Source of the DNA: Providencia sp.
GTDB taxonomy: Bacteria > Pseudomonadota > Gammaproteobacteria > Enterobacterales > Enterobacteriaceae
DNA length: 25,051 nucleotides
NCBI RefSeq assembly: GCF_003533305.1
Contig: NZ_DOEH01000017.1
Coordinates: 1 to 25,051 of the forward strand
Direction of reading: 5' to 3'
Made by a program: the position numbers and the translations under genes. Of the stretch, positions 8,701 to 25,051 are shown piece by piece (the first letter of the stretch is position 1; every line of letters begins with the position of its first letter). The notes under the pieces were generated by a model that saw only the letters and a program-made list of their open reading frames with translations, was not told the origin of the DNA and did no database searches.

Positions 8701-9114
8701 ATGAGTTTTTTAAAAGAGTTCCGTGAATTTGCCATGAAAGGCAATGTTGTGGATATGGCAGTCGGTATTATTATTGGTGCTGCATTCGGGAAAATAGTTT
8801 CATCATTAGTTGCTGATATCATTATGCCACCTCTAGGCTTGCTAATCGGTGGGGTTGATTTTAAACAATTCAGTATAATATTAAGAGAAGCACATGAAGG
8901 TTTACCTGCGGTAGTCCTTAATTATGGTGTTTTCTTACAAACAGTCTTTGATTTCGTTATTGTTGCTTTCGCAATATTTATGGCAATAAAAGTAATGAAT
9001 AAAGTTCGCCGTGAAAAAGAAGAAGCAACACCAACTGAACCACCGGCACCAACTTCAGAAGAAGTATTATTATCAGAAATCCGTGATTTATTGAAAGAAC
9101 AGAATAAGAAATAA
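8701..9114 (+). CDS. mscL: large-conductance mechanosensitive channel MscL
   Basis: Homopentameric inner-membrane channel that opens under membrane tension and releases solutes on osmotic downshock. It has 137 residues. The N-terminal amphipathic helix ([14 protein letters not shown]) precedes TM1 (about 15-43, with the gating residue Gly22), a periplasmic loop (about 44-74), TM2 (about 75-98) and a C-terminal cytoplasmic helix ([14 protein letters not shown]). ATG 8701 is chosen over the upstream in-frame ATG 8668 because it follows AAGGGG at good spacing and matches the family start. The stop abuts the convergent arfA stop with no base between them. Confidence 0.96.
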   Translation: MSFLKEFREFAMKGNVVDMAVGIIIGAAFGKIVSSLVADIIMPPLGLLIGGVDFKQFSIILREAHEGLPAVVLNYGVFLQTVFDFVIVAFAIFMAIKVMNKVRREKEEATPTEPPAPTSEEVLLSEIRDLLKEQNKK

Positions 9115-9315
9115 TTAAAAGGCCAGTGGTAATAAGTATATTAACTGATTACCACTGGCCTCCCAGTTAGCGTTTTTATTATTTACTCCTTTACGATTAT
9201 AACTTCCTTTACCTTTTTTATTTTTTTCAACCCGTTGGCGAAATAATGGATCATGTAATAATGCCTCAATTGCATTATCTTTAATCTCACCGCGTTTATG
9301 CTGATATTTGCTCAT
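9115..9315 (-). CDS. arfA: alternative ribosome-rescue factor A
   Basis: Rescues ribosomes stalled on non-stop messages by recruiting release factor RF2, as a backup to tmRNA. The 66-residue frame begins [20 protein letters not shown] and contains [18 protein letters not shown], nearly identical to E. coli ArfA. The start at 9315 follows AAAAGG; the open frame upstream of it is not part of the gene. A 14-bp hairpin covers codons 52-66, so the message is probably ended or cut before the stop codon. This is the known way ArfA synthesis is tied to tmRNA failure. zntR lies 35 bases upstream. Confidence 0.93.
   Translation of the reverse strand: MSKYQHKRGEIKDNAIEALLHDPLFRQRVEKNKKGKGSYNRKGVNNKNANWEASGNQLIYLLPLAF
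9120..9161 (-). terminator. hairpin inside the arfA 3' coding end
   Basis: A perfect 14-bp stem (9120-9133 with 9148-9161, 14-base loop) lies within the last 15 codons of arfA. On the minus strand it is followed by TTTT at the stop codon, so it can act as an intrinsic terminator and as an RNase III substrate, as shown for E. coli arfA. It also follows mscL on the plus strand by 5 bases, where it is not followed directly by a T run, so it would terminate mscL less well. Confidence 0.85.
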
Positions 9316-9350
9316 AGCAGACCTTTTAACGTTAATTGATGATTTATAAT

Positions 9351-9773
9351 TTAATAAATCTTTGATGCACCCTTCTCTAGAATCTCCATAATTGAACAAT
9401 AGGTTGTGGCATGTTCATCACCACAACATACGGAACTCAACATTTTTAATGAGTCTCGCATAATAATAAGCTCTTGAATCTTTTTTTCAACCTCATGTAA
9501 TCTGAGATCAACAATATGCTTTGATTGCTGACATGTATGATGCTCTGGATCGACTCTAATTGAAAGTAATTCCGTGATAGCCTCTAAAGTAAAACCCAGT
9601 TGCTTAGCATAACGAATAAAACGTAACCGTTGCAAATCCTGTTCCGTAAATAATCGGTAACCCCCTTCCGTTCTAACTTTATGCCCCATTAACCCCTGCT
9701 TTTCATAAAAACGAATAGTATCAGGAGTCACATCCGCAAGCTTAGCGATTTGGCCTATTTTATACATATTCAT
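9351..9773 (-). CDS. zntR: Zn(II)-responsive MerR-family regulator ZntR
   Basis: Activates the zinc/cadmium/lead efflux ATPase gene zntA by twisting its promoter when zinc binds. It has 140 residues. The N-terminal MerR helix-turn-helix covers about 3-72 ([20 protein letters not shown]), then a dimerisation helix. Counting from the third residue (MYKIG), the metal ligands Cys79, Cys114, Cys115, His119 and Cys124 match ZntR exactly ([15 protein letters not shown]). GGTGAG upstream fits the start at 9773; ATG 9767 is the alternative. zntA is not nearby. It may be co-transcribed with arfA. Confidence 0.93.
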   Translation of the reverse strand: MNMYKIGQIAKLADVTPDTIRFYEKQGLMGHKVRTEGGYRLFTEQDLQRLRFIRYAKQLGFTLEAITELLSIRVDPEHHTCQQSKHIVDLRLHEVEKKIQELIIMRDSLKMLSSVCCGDEHATTYCSIMEILEKGASKIY

Positions 9774-9857
9774 AATTTCTCACCAGTAGGTATGGATTTA
9801 TAAAGAATATTTCAAGGGTAAAATGCAAATATGAAGGGTAAGAATAGCAGGTACAAA

Positions 9858-9884
9858 AAAACCGGGCAATAAATACCCGGTTTT
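9858..9884 (-). terminator. alpha operon terminator after rplQ
   Basis: AAAACCGGG (9858-9866) pairs with CCCGGTTTT (9876-9884), a 9-bp stem with a 9-base loop. On the minus strand it is followed by more T residues, giving a strong intrinsic terminator 18 bases past the rplQ stop. Confidence 0.88.
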
Positions 9885-9902
9885 CTTGAAAGCAATTACA
9901 AA

Positions 9903-10313
<411 letters not shown>

Positions 10314-10325
10314 TTAACCTGTGAC

Positions 10326-11315
10326 CTAATCGTCAGCGATACTAGCTGGCGGCCAATTTTCTAAGCGCATGCCCAGAGAAAGACCGCGAGATGCCAAGAC
10401 GTCCTTAATTTCAGTAAGTGATTTCTTACCAAGGTTAGGCGTTTTAAGCAACTCAACTTCTGTACGCTGTACAAGATCACCGATGTAGTGGATAGCTTCT
10501 GCTTTAAGGCAGTTAGCAGAGCGGACAGTCAATTCCAGATCGTCAACTGGGCGCAGTAAGATAGGATCGAATTCTGGTTTCTCTTCTTTAACTTCTGGTT
10601 GACGTACATCACGTAAATCAACAAAAGCTTCAAGTTGTTCAGCCAGAATGGTCGCTGCACGGCGAATCGCCTCTTCAGGATCGATTGTACCGTTAGTTTC
10701 CATTTCAATAACTAACTTATCCAAGTCAGTACGTTGCTCAACACGAGCTGCTTCAACATTGTAGGCTATACGCTCTACAGGGCTGTAGCAAGCATCGACT
10801 AACAAACGACCAATTGGGCGCTCATCTTCTTCCGAATGAACTCGGGCAGAAGCCGGCACATAACCACGACCACGCTGAACTTTAATGCGCATATTAATAG
10901 ACGCACTTTCGTCAGTAAGGTGGCAAATGATGTGCTGTGGCTTGACGATTTCGACATCACCATCATGGATGATGTCGGCGGCGGTTACAGGGCCAATGCC
11001 AGATTTATTCAAGGTTAAAATAACTTCATCTTTCCCCTGAACTTTAACCGCCAGCCCTTTCAGGTTGAGGAGAATCTCCAGGATATCTTCCTGTACACCT
11101 TCTTTAGTGCTGTACTCATGCAGTACACCATCAATCTCAACCTCTGTCACCGCACAACCCGGCATAGACGAAAGCAGAATACGGCGCAGTGCGTTACCAA
11201 GAGTATGGCCAAAGCCACGCTCTAAAGGCTCAAGGGTCACCTTAGCGTGCGTCGAACTCACTTGCTCGATATCTACCAGGCGCGGTTTTAGAAACTCTGT
11301 CACAGAACCCTGCAT
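10326..11315 (-). CDS. rpoA: DNA-directed RNA polymerase subunit alpha
   Basis: Assembly platform of RNA polymerase, 329 residues as in E. coli. The N-terminal domain (1-235) dimerises and binds beta and beta prime; [18 protein letters not shown] is at 36-53. A flexible linker (about 236-249) leads to the C-terminal domain (250-329), which holds Arg265 for UP-element contacts and [16 protein letters not shown]. It lies 25 bases after rpsD. Its place inside a ribosomal protein operon is conserved; the UP element at the rRNA P1 in this same window is one of its likely contact sites. Confidence 0.99.
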   Translation of the reverse strand: MQGSVTEFLKPRLVDIEQVSSTHAKVTLEPLERGFGHTLGNALRRILLSSMPGCAVTEVEIDGVLHEYSTKEGVQEDILEILLNLKGLAVKVQGKDEVILTLNKSGIGPVTAADIIHDGDVEIVKPQHIICHLTDESASINMRIKVQRGRGYVPASARVHSEEDERPIGRLLVDACYSPVERIAYNVEAARVEQRTDLDKLVIEMETNGTIDPEEAIRRAATILAEQLEAFVDLRDVRQPEVKEEKPEFDPILLRPVDDLELTVRSANCLKAEAIHYIGDLVQRTEVELLKTPNLGKKSLTEIKDVLASRGLSLGMRLENWPPASIADD

Positions 11316-11340
11316 TGTGTCCTCTCTTTGGTGCTAAGCT

Positions 11341-11979
<639 letters not shown>

Positions 11980-11995
11980 CTAAAAACGGGGCGAA

Positions 11996-12388
<393 letters not shown>

Positions 12389-12401
12389 TCAATACCCCGA
12401 C

Positions 12402-12758
12402 TTATTTCTTGATCGGCTTACGCGGGCCCTTGCGGGTACGAGCGTTAGTCTTAGTACGCTGTCCGCGCACAGGAAGACCACGACGATGACGTAAACCACG
12501 ATAACATCCAAGGTCCATAAGACGCTTGATGCTCAGGGTAATTTCACGACGTAGGTCACCTTCTACCACATATTTGGCAACTTCGTCACGCAGCTTGTCG
12601 ATTTGTTCTTCAGACAGCTCACTGATCTTAACATGTTCAGCAATACCAGTAGATTCACAGATAGCCTGTGAACGAGTCTTGCCGATACCGAAAATCGATG
12701 TTAAAGCGATTACAGTATGTTTATGATCAGGAATGTTAATGCCTGCTATACGGGCCAC
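12402..12758 (-). CDS. rpsM: 30S ribosomal protein S13
   Basis: 30S head protein that contacts P-site tRNA and bridges to the 50S subunit, with 118 residues. It begins with [13 protein letters not shown] and ends in a basic tail ([12 protein letters not shown]) that reaches the P site. The start codon is GTG, as in E. coli, preceded by GGAG. It is the first gene of the alpha operon and the direct target of S4 repression; the GTG and its ribosome site belong to the conserved pseudoknot region. Confidence 0.97.
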   Translation of the reverse strand: MARIAGINIPDHKHTVIALTSIFGIGKTRSQAICESTGIAEHVKISELSEEQIDKLRDEVAKYVVEGDLRREITLSIKRLMDLGCYRGLRHRRGLPVRGQRTKTNARTRKGPRKPIKK

Positions 12759-12833
12759 TATGCACTCCTAAGTTAAAAATATACATTACTGTGCTGAAAA
12801 GCCCGTTTTCAGGATACTCAAACAATAATGTAT
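12752..12833 (-). promoter_or_regulatory. S4-binding pseudoknot leader of the alpha operon
   Basis: The leader keeps the E. coli alpha-operon sequence TTTGAGTATCCTGAAAACG and GGAGTGCATAGTGG almost unchanged. CTGAAAA and TTTTCAG pair (12806-12812 with 12794-12800), and an outer helix of 8 bp pairs 12781-12788 with 12826-12833. In E. coli S4 binds this structure and traps the 30S subunit at the rpsM GTG. Seen: helices and conserved core. Known: S4 control in E. coli. Inferred: same control here. Confidence 0.85.
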
Positions 12834-12840
12834 CTTAGAT

Positions 12841-12869
12841 AAAAAGATTGGCTGGCTAATTTAGCCAGC
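12841..12869 (-). terminator. spc operon terminator after rpmJ
   Basis: GCTGGCTAA (12851-12859) pairs with TTAGCCAGC (12861-12869). On the minus strand the hairpin is followed by CAATCTTTTT, an intrinsic terminator 35 bases beyond the rpmJ stop. It overlaps the alpha-operon promoter. Confidence 0.75.
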
Positions 12870-12886
12870 TCAACCCAACTTTGCAA
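12858..12886 (-). promoter_or_regulatory. alpha operon promoter
   Basis: On the minus strand TTGCAA (12881-12886) and TAAATT (12858-12863) are spaced by 17 bp. The -10 box lies inside the loop end of the spc terminator hairpin. The sequence around it (AAGTTGGGTTGAGCTGGC) closely resembles my recollection of the E. coli alpha promoter. Start would be about 12850, upstream of the S4 pseudoknot. Confidence 0.7.
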
Positions 12887-12903
12887 GAAAAAAATGCTTT
12901 TTC

Positions 12904-13020
12904 TTAGCCTTGACGTTGTTTATGTCTAGGCTCAACACTACAAATTACACGAACGCTACCATGGCGACGGATAATTTTGCAATTACGGCATAATTTCTTG
13001 ACGGAAGCACGAACTTTCAT
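12904..13020 (-). CDS. rpmJ: 50S ribosomal protein L36 (zinc-binding form)
   Basis: Smallest 50S protein, 38 residues, last gene of the spc operon. It reads [19 protein letters not shown] and ends EPRHKQRQG. Cys11, Cys14, Cys27 and His33 form the zinc site, so this is the C+ paralogue that Zur-controlled copies replace under zinc shortage. It lies 45 bases after secY. Confidence 0.97.
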   Translation of the reverse strand: MKVRASVKKLCRNCKIIRRHGSVRVICSVEPRHKQRQG

Positions 13021-13065
13021 TTTTACTCTCCGTAACTTCTTAGCAAACCATAACACAGTAAGCGA

Positions 13066-14391
13066 TTACTTACCTTTCAGATTTGCTTTCTTCAATGCAG
13101 ACTCATACTGACTTGACATCATCAGAGTTTGCACTTGAGCCATAAAGTCCATGATAACAACAACCACGATTAACAGGGAAGTACCACCAAAATAGAAAGG
13201 TACTTTCATTGCGTCACGCATGAACTCCGGGATTAGGCAGATGAAGGTAATATAAAGAGCACCAACTAACGTTAGACGCGTCATTACCTTATCAATGTAC
13301 TTGGCCGTTTGCTCTCCCGGACGAATTCCTGGTACAAATGCACCGGACTTCTTCAGGTTATCTGCCGTTTCTCTAGGGTTGAAAACCAACGCTGTATAGA
13401 AGAAACAGAAGAAGATGATCGCAGATGCATAAAGTAACACATACAACGGTTGTCCAGGCTGTAAGTACATAGAAATTGTAGTCAGCCAGTCCCAACCAGT
13501 CCCATCACCAAACCAAGAGGCTATTGTACCCGGGAATAGTATGATACTGGAAGCAAAAATTGCAGGAATTACACCCGCCATATTCACTTTCAGTGGTAAA
13601 TGTGTACTTTGTGCAGCATAAACACGGCGACCTTGTTGACGTTTGGCATAATTAACGACAATACGACGTTGACCACGCTCCATAAAGACAACAAAAAAAG
13701 TAACCGCGAATACTAACACCGCAACCAACAGCAACAGGAGGAAGTGCAGATCGCCTTGCCGAGCTTGCTCGATGGTATGGCCAATAGCCGGCGGTAGACC
13801 CGCAACTATACCAGCAAAGATAATAATTGAAATACCGTTTCCGATACCTCTTTCAGTTATCTGCTCACCTAACCACATTAAAAACATAGTACCAGTGACC
13901 AAGCTAACAACTGCCGTGAAGTAGAACGGAAGACCTGGATCAATAACTAATCCTTGCATTCCTGGCATATTCGGTAGACCCATCGCAATACCAATTGATT
14001 GGAATATTGCTAATACCAGAGTACCCCAACGAGTATATTGGCTTATCTTCCGACGACCTGCTTCCCCTTCTTTCTTTATTTCTGCTAGTCGTGGATTAAC
14101 CACAGACAATAATTGGATAATGATCGATGCCGAAATATACGGCATGATACCCAAAGCAAAAATAGAAGCTCGGCTGAGAGCACCACCAGAGAACATGTTA
14201 AACATTTCTATGATGGTGCCTTGTTGCTGTTCGAGCAATTTGGCAAGCACAGTGGCATCAATACCAGGGATTGGAATAAAAGAACCAATTCGGAAAACAA
14301 TTAGCGCCCCTATTACAAACAAAAGTCTGCGTTTAAGTTCGCCAGCTCCACCTTTGGCACTTTGAAAATCTAATCCTGGTTGTTTAGCCAT
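13066..14391 (-). CDS. secY: protein translocase subunit SecY
   Basis: Central pore of the SecYEG translocon in the inner membrane, which exports unfolded proteins with SecA or inserts them with the ribosome. It has 441 residues (443 in E. coli) and ten hydrophobic segments, the first near 22-40 and the last near 403-422. The cytoplasmic loop with [11 protein letters not shown] (248-258) and the loop with [12 protein letters not shown], including Arg357, are the ribosome and SecA contact sites. It starts 7 bases after the rplO stop, so co-expression with ribosomal proteins is tight. secE and secG are elsewhere. Confidence 0.99.
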   Translation of the reverse strand: MAKQPGLDFQSAKGGAGELKRRLLFVIGALIVFRIGSFIPIPGIDATVLAKLLEQQQGTIIEMFNMFSGGALSRASIFALGIMPYISASIIIQLLSVVNPRLAEIKKEGEAGRRKISQYTRWGTLVLAIFQSIGIAMGLPNMPGMQGLVIDPGLPFYFTAVVSLVTGTMFLMWLGEQITERGIGNGISIIIFAGIVAGLPPAIGHTIEQARQGDLHFLLLLLVAVLVFAVTFFVVFMERGQRRIVVNYAKRQQGRRVYAAQSTHLPLKVNMAGVIPAIFASSIILFPGTIASWFGDGTGWDWLTTISMYLQPGQPLYVLLYASAIIFFCFFYTALVFNPRETADNLKKSGAFVPGIRPGEQTAKYIDKVMTRLTLVGALYITFICLIPEFMRDAMKVPFYFGGTSLLIVVVVIMDFMAQVQTLMMSSQYESALKKANLKGK

Positions 14392-14398
14392 CTGTCAC

Positions 14399-14833
14399 TT
14401 ATTCCTCAATTTTACCGCCGGCAGCTTCGATTGCAGCGCGAGCACCTTTAGTAACACGAAGGCCACGTACAGTAACTGCACGATTCACTTCGCCAGACAG
14501 AATAACTTTCGCATATTCAATCTGGATGCCAACAACGTTCGCGGCTTTCAATGCGTTCAGATCAATAACATCGCCTTCAACAGCAACAAAGTCAGACAGA
14601 CGAATTTCGGCTGTAATCATTGCTTTGCGTGAAGTGAAGCCGAATTTCGGCAAACGACGGTATAAAGGCATCTGGCCACCTTCAAAACCACGACGTACGC
14701 CACCACCAGAGCGTGAGCTCTGACCTTTGTGACCACGGCCGGCGGTTTTACCGAGACCAGAACCAATACCACGACCTACGCGTTTAGGCGCATGCTTGGC
14801 ACCCTCAGCCGGAGACAGAGTATTTAAACGCAT
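14399..14833 (-). CDS. rplO: 50S ribosomal protein L15
   Basis: Late-assembly 50S protein, 144 residues as in E. coli. The N-terminal half is glycine- and arginine-rich ([19 protein letters not shown]) and threads into 23S rRNA; the C-terminal half is globular. It starts 3 bases after the rpmD stop. Confidence 0.98.
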   Translation of the reverse strand: MRLNTLSPAEGAKHAPKRVGRGIGSGLGKTAGRGHKGQSSRSGGGVRRGFEGGQMPLYRRLPKFGFTSRKAMITAEIRLSDFVAVEGDVIDLNALKAANVVGIQIEYAKVILSGEVNRAVTVRGLRVTKGARAAIEAAGGKIEE

Positions 14834-14836
14834 CTC

Positions 14837-15016
14837 TTACTCCTCAACTTTAACCATGTAGGAAACCAAGTTGACCATACCACGAACCGCAGGAGTATCC
14901 TCACGTTCTACTGTATGACCAATGCGGCGCAGACCTAGACCAGTCAGAGTTGCCTTATGCTTAGGCAAACGACCGATTGAACTGCGAACTTGTGTAATTT
15001 TAATAGTCTTAGCCAT
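14837..15016 (-). CDS. rpmD: 50S ribosomal protein L30
   Basis: A 59-residue 50S protein that reads [20 protein letters not shown] and ends SYMVKVEE, matching E. coli L30 in length and sequence. It fills the gap between rpsE and rplO: ATG at 15014-15016, TAA at 14837-14839, 6 bases after rpsE and 3 before rplO. L30 is dispensable in some bacteria but intact here. Confidence 0.98.
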   Translation of the reverse strand: MAKTIKITQVRSSIGRLPKHKATLTGLGLRRIGHTVEREDTPAVRGMVNLVSYMVKVEE

Positions 15017-15022
15017 GGCCGA

Positions 15023-15532
<510 letters not shown>

Positions 15533-15537
15533 CTACC

Positions 15538-15900
<363 letters not shown>

Positions 15901-16434
15901 TTACTTCTTCTTAGCCTCTTTGGTACGCACGATTTCATCGGCGTAACGAACACCCTTACCTTTATAAGGCTCAGGACGACGGTAAGCACGCAATTCTGCT
16001 GCAACTTGACCAATCACTTGCTTATCCGCACCTTTCAGTACGATTTCAGTTTGTGTTGGACATTCAGCAATAATGCCTGCTGGCAGTGCATGTTCAACCG
16101 GATGCGAGAAACCTAAAGACAAACTAACAAAGTTGCCTTTGATTGCTGCACGGTAACCTACACCGACCAATTGAAGCTTTTTAGTGAAGCCGTCAGTAAC
16201 ACCAACAACCATTGAGTTAAGCAGTGAGCGAGAAGTACCCGCCTGTGCCCAAGCATCATCAAAACCTTCGCGTGGACCGAAAGTTAGGTGGCCATCTTCA
16301 TGTTTAACTTCAACTGCTTTATGGATAGTACGACTAAGCTCGCCGTTTTTACCTTTAATCGAAATTACCTGACCGTTGAGTGTTACCTCTACGCCGGCAG
16401 GAATGACGACAGGTGCTTTTGCCACACGAGACAT
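15901..16434 (-). CDS. rplF: 50S ribosomal protein L6
   Basis: 50S protein next to the GTPase centre and sarcin-ricin loop, 177 residues as in E. coli. Two related alpha-beta domains cover about 1-82 and 83-177. The signature [14 protein letters not shown] lies near the C-terminus, which ends in a basic tail (KEAKKK). Confidence 0.98.
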   Translation of the reverse strand: MSRVAKAPVVIPAGVEVTLNGQVISIKGKNGELSRTIHKAVEVKHEDGHLTFGPREGFDDAWAQAGTSRSLLNSMVVGVTDGFTKKLQLVGVGYRAAIKGNFVSLSLGFSHPVEHALPAGIIAECPTQTEIVLKGADKQVIGQVAAELRAYRRPEPYKGKGVRYADEIVRTKEAKKK

Positions 16435-16448
16435 TCTTTCCTCCCGAA

Positions 16449-16847
<399 letters not shown>

Positions 16848-16871
16848 TTACTCCCGTGATTCAAAATGGAA

Positions 16872-18453
<1,582 letters not shown>

Positions 18454-18529
18454 CTAAATGTCAACTACTACTGAGCCACCTCATTATTGAAGAGGCCGTT
18501 CAAATATACCCATACTACGAGGGCGCGGC

Positions 18530-18558
18530 ATTATAACACCACATCTTCGTTATGGACA
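18530..18558 (-). promoter_or_regulatory. spc operon promoter
   Basis: On the minus strand TGTCCA (18553-18558) and a perfect TATAAT (18530-18535) are spaced by 17 bp. The discriminator that follows (GCCGCGCCC) is GC-rich, typical of promoters repressed by ppGpp/DksA. It lies just downstream of the S10 operon terminator and gives a leader of about 80 bases before rplN. Confidence 0.82.
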
Positions 18559-18562
18559 GGAA

Positions 18563-18597
18563 AAATAAACGGCTCGAACAAAAAGAGCCGTTTATTT
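18563..18597 (-). terminator. S10 operon terminator after rpsQ
   Basis: A perfect 13-bp stem pairs 18563-18575 with 18585-18597 around a 9-base loop. On the minus strand it ends in TTTATTTTTCC, an intrinsic terminator 20 bases past the rpsQ stop. It separates the S10 and spc transcription units. Confidence 0.88.
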
Positions 18598-18616
18598 GTA
18601 AGAAAAGGCTATTCTA

Positions 18617-20545
<1,929 letters not shown>

Positions 20546-20551
20546 CTATCC

Positions 20552-20833
<282 letters not shown>

Positions 20834-20844
20834 TTATCCTCTAA

Positions 20845-21675
<831 letters not shown>

Positions 21676-21688
21676 TTACTCCTCCGAC

Positions 21689-23251
<1,563 letters not shown>

Positions 23252-23270
23252 TCAATCTTTTGACACCTGA

Positions 23271-23767
<497 letters not shown>

Positions 23768-23772
23768 TGCGC

Positions 23773-23800
23773 ATTATACGGAAACTATGGCGAAACGCAA
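23773..23800 (-). promoter_or_regulatory. S10 operon promoter
   Basis: On the minus strand TTGCGT (23795-23800) and a perfect TATAAT (23773-23778) are spaced by 16 bp, followed by a GC-rich discriminator (GCGCAGGC), the stringent-control type. It lies between the bfr terminator and the S10 leader. Confidence 0.85.
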
Positions 23801-23855
23801 GCAATCGAGGAAAATATGTGCTGCTTTTATACGATATAAACTGAATAAATGACAG

Positions 23856-23886
23856 AAAGGCCCAAGTGTAATAGCACCGGGCCTTT
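23856..23886 (-). terminator. bfr terminator
   Basis: AAAGGCCC (23856-23863) pairs with GGGCCTTT (23879-23886), with an inner GTG/CAC pairing. On the minus strand it ends in CCTTTCTGTC, 20 bases past the bfr stop, so it separates iron storage from the S10 promoter. Confidence 0.75.
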
Positions 23887-23906
23887 AAGATTAAATCAAC
23901 ATAAAG

Positions 23907-24380
23907 TTATGCGTCTTTTATCTGCGCTTGGATATAGTTCTGAATACCTACACGATTAATAAGTTCAACCTGAGTTTCTATCCAATCAATGTGATTTTCT
24001 TCATCTGCGAGTATTTCGATCATCAAATCACGGCTAACATAATCATGTATTGAGTCGGCATAGCTGATAGCTTCTTTAAGATTTAAAGCTCCATCTAACT
24101 CAAGCTTTAAATCTGAGGCAAGCATCTCTTCAACATCTTCTCCAATATTCAACTTACCAAGATCTTGTAAGTTTGGTAGCCCCTCAAGAAAAAGTATACG
24201 CTCAATATATTTATCAGCGTGTTTCATTTCATCAATTGACTCATGGTATTCCATTTCATTGAGACGTTCTAACCCCCAATTTTTAAACATACGTGCATGC
24301 AGAAAATATTGATTTATTGCGACTAGCTCATTGCCCAACAATTTGTTCAAGTGGACTATCATTTTTTTATCGCCTTTCAT
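23907..24380 (-). CDS. bfr: bacterioferritin
   Basis: Haem-containing iron-storage protein that assembles into 24-subunit cages and oxidises Fe(II); 157 residues. The haem ligand Met52 is present. The ferroxidase residues Glu18, Glu51, His54, Glu94, Glu127 and His130 all match E. coli Bfr. A strong site (GGAGGG) precedes [20 protein letters not shown]. It follows bfd by 143 bases in the same direction; that gap contains a 14-bp palindrome. Confidence 0.97.
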   Translation of the reverse strand: MKGDKKMIVHLNKLLGNELVAINQYFLHARMFKNWGLERLNEMEYHESIDEMKHADKYIERILFLEGLPNLQDLGKLNIGEDVEEMLASDLKLELDGALNLKEAISYADSIHDYVSRDLMIEILADEENHIDWIETQVELINRVGIQNYIQAQIKDA

Positions 24381-24523
24381 TTTTACCCTCCATCGCTTCC
24401 AGTTCTTTAAGTGTAGACCTGAAATCGATAGCTGCGTGATTTTTACACGCTGAATTTAAATTCAAAGTAATTAATTTTAAGCGGTGAATTGATTTAGCGG
24501 AGAATTAGCTGTATTTGAAATTA

Positions 24524-24724
24524 CTATGCAACATCAACGGTACATAACACTTCTAAACGCAAAAGCTCTTCAGCAAGAATTTCTCGCGTTTGTTTTATGC
24601 ATTTCCCACATTCGCGGCCCACAGGTAATATTTGGCGTAACCCCTTTAAGGAAGTGACTTGATACTTCCTTGTAGCATTTCTAATTTGTTTATCTGTAAT
24701 GGCTTCGCAAAGGCATACGTACAT
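24524..24724 (-). CDS. bfd: bacterioferritin-associated ferredoxin
   Basis: Small [2Fe-2S] protein that binds bacterioferritin and reduces its haem so stored iron can be released; 66 residues. Four cysteines hold the cluster: CxC at 4 and 6 (MYVCLCEAIT) and CxxC at 39 and 42 (GRECGKCIK). A Fur-box-like site lies about 40-54 bases upstream, consistent with induction under iron shortage as in E. coli. It is the first gene of bfd-bfr. Confidence 0.96.
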   Translation of the reverse strand: MYVCLCEAITDKQIRNATRKYQVTSLKGLRQILPVGRECGKCIKQTREILAEELLRLEVLCTVDVA

Positions 24725-24763
24725 AATAGCTTACCTGTATAAATCATATACGATAAGTTTAAA

Positions 24764-24790
24764 TGAAAATGATTAGCATTTCAATTATCA
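24764..24790 (-). promoter_or_regulatory. Fur box upstream of bfd
   Basis: TGAAAATGATTAGCA (24764-24778) matches the Fur 7-1-7 consensus (TGATAAT-N-ATTATCA) at 12 of 14 positions. A further perfect half-site, ATTATCA, lies at 24784-24790. A possible bfd -10 box (TATGAT on the minus strand, 24743-24748) would place the Fur box over the -35 region. Iron-dependent repression is inferred from this and from E. coli bfd. Confidence 0.75.
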
Positions 24791-24906
24791 TTAATTATTG
24801 CTATTTGGCAAAACTAATGACATTAAGGCTTTTAGGATTGATTGTATGACTAGATTACAACATTGAAGTATTTGAATGAGGGAAATAATAATTAATATTT
24901 TGATAT

Positions 24907-24936
24907 AAAAAAGGCATCATAAAAGATGCCTTTTTT
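24907..24936 (-). terminator. tufA terminator
   Basis: A perfect 12-bp stem (24907-24918 with 24925-24936, 6-base loop) with A and T runs at its ends lies 33 bases past the tufA stop. It would stop transcription from tufA before the bfd promoter. The stretch 24791-24906 between them shows no gene. Confidence 0.88.
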
Positions 24937-24969
24937 CTGAGAAGATACCGCTAGGTAAGCTAACAGATA

Positions 24970-25051
24970 TTATGCAATAACTTTTGCTACCACGCCCGCG
25001 CCAACGGTACGGCCGCCTTCACGGATTGCGAAACGCAGACCATCGTCCATC
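24970..25051 (-). CDS. tufA: elongation factor Tu, C-terminal fragment
   Basis: The window cuts the gene; only the last 26 codons are present. They read MDDGLRFAIREGGRTVGAGV and end VAKVIA before TAA, the domain 3 end of EF-Tu (E. coli ends VAKVLG). EF-Tu carries aminoacyl-tRNA to the ribosome. The place next to bfd and upstream of the S10 operon fits tufA, the copy that in E. coli ends the str operon (rpsL rpsG fusA tufA), which should lie off the right edge. Confidence 0.95.
   Translation of the reverse strand, partial: MDDGLRFAIREGGRTVGAGVVAKVIA

Noticed and set aside
9316..9399. N-terminal extension of the arfA frame overlapping zntR
   Set aside because: The family begins at MSKYQH (9315) with AAAAGG upstream; the added 28 residues match no ArfA homologue I know and overlap zntR coding.

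Overview
This window is core chromosomal DNA from a gammaproteobacterium of the order Enterobacterales. The proteins match the Escherichia coli families almost residue for residue, and the gene order matches the E. coli 74-minute region (rrnD promoter, yrdA, yrdB, aroE, tsaC, yrdD, dprA, def, fmt, rsmB, trkA, mscL, arfA, zntR, alpha operon, spc operon, S10 operon, bfr, bfd, tufA). The AT-rich bases outside the ribosomal genes and two gene losses relative to E. coli suggest a Morganellaceae member (Providencia/Proteus-like). That placement is inference; no species is claimed.

Layout. Bases 1-360 hold, on the minus strand, the tandem P1/P2 promoters of an rRNA operon that lies off the left edge, and on the plus strand the upstream region of yrdA. 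From 374 to 4191 lie yrdA (plus) and a convergent minus-strand operon dprA-yrdD-tsaC-aroE-yrdB. From 4325 to 9114 a plus-strand run def-fmt-rsmB-trkA-mscL covers protein N-terminal maturation, 16S rRNA methylation, potassium uptake and osmotic release. arfA and zntR (minus) follow. From 9903 to 23582 everything is minus strand: the alpha operon (rpsM rpsK rpsD rpoA rplQ), the spc operon (rplN to rpmJ, 12 genes) and the S10 operon (rpsJ to rpsQ, 11 genes). Each has a recognisable promoter upstream and a terminator at its end. The right end holds the bfd-bfr iron-storage pair under a Fur-box-like site and the last codons of tufA.

The genes fit together as a translation and growth-rate block. 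Ribosomal proteins, RNA polymerase alpha, SecY and EF-Tu sit beside enzymes that start (fmt), trim (def), modify (rsmB, tsaC) and rescue (arfA) translation. Regulation visible in the sequence includes GC-rich discriminators at rrn, spc and S10 promoters, an S4-type pseudoknot ahead of rpsM, a structured S10 leader of the L4-regulated type, an S8-type site at the start of rplE, and a hairpin inside the 3' end of arfA that would make a non-stop message.

I found no new defence, mobile or biosynthetic system; no IS element, CRISPR array, tRNA or phage gene is visible. The best leads are small: two mutually exclusive perfect hairpins between fmt and rsmB, absence of smg and yhdN from their E. coli positions, an alpha-operon promoter built into the spc terminator hairpin, and stable hairpins between the rRNA promoters.
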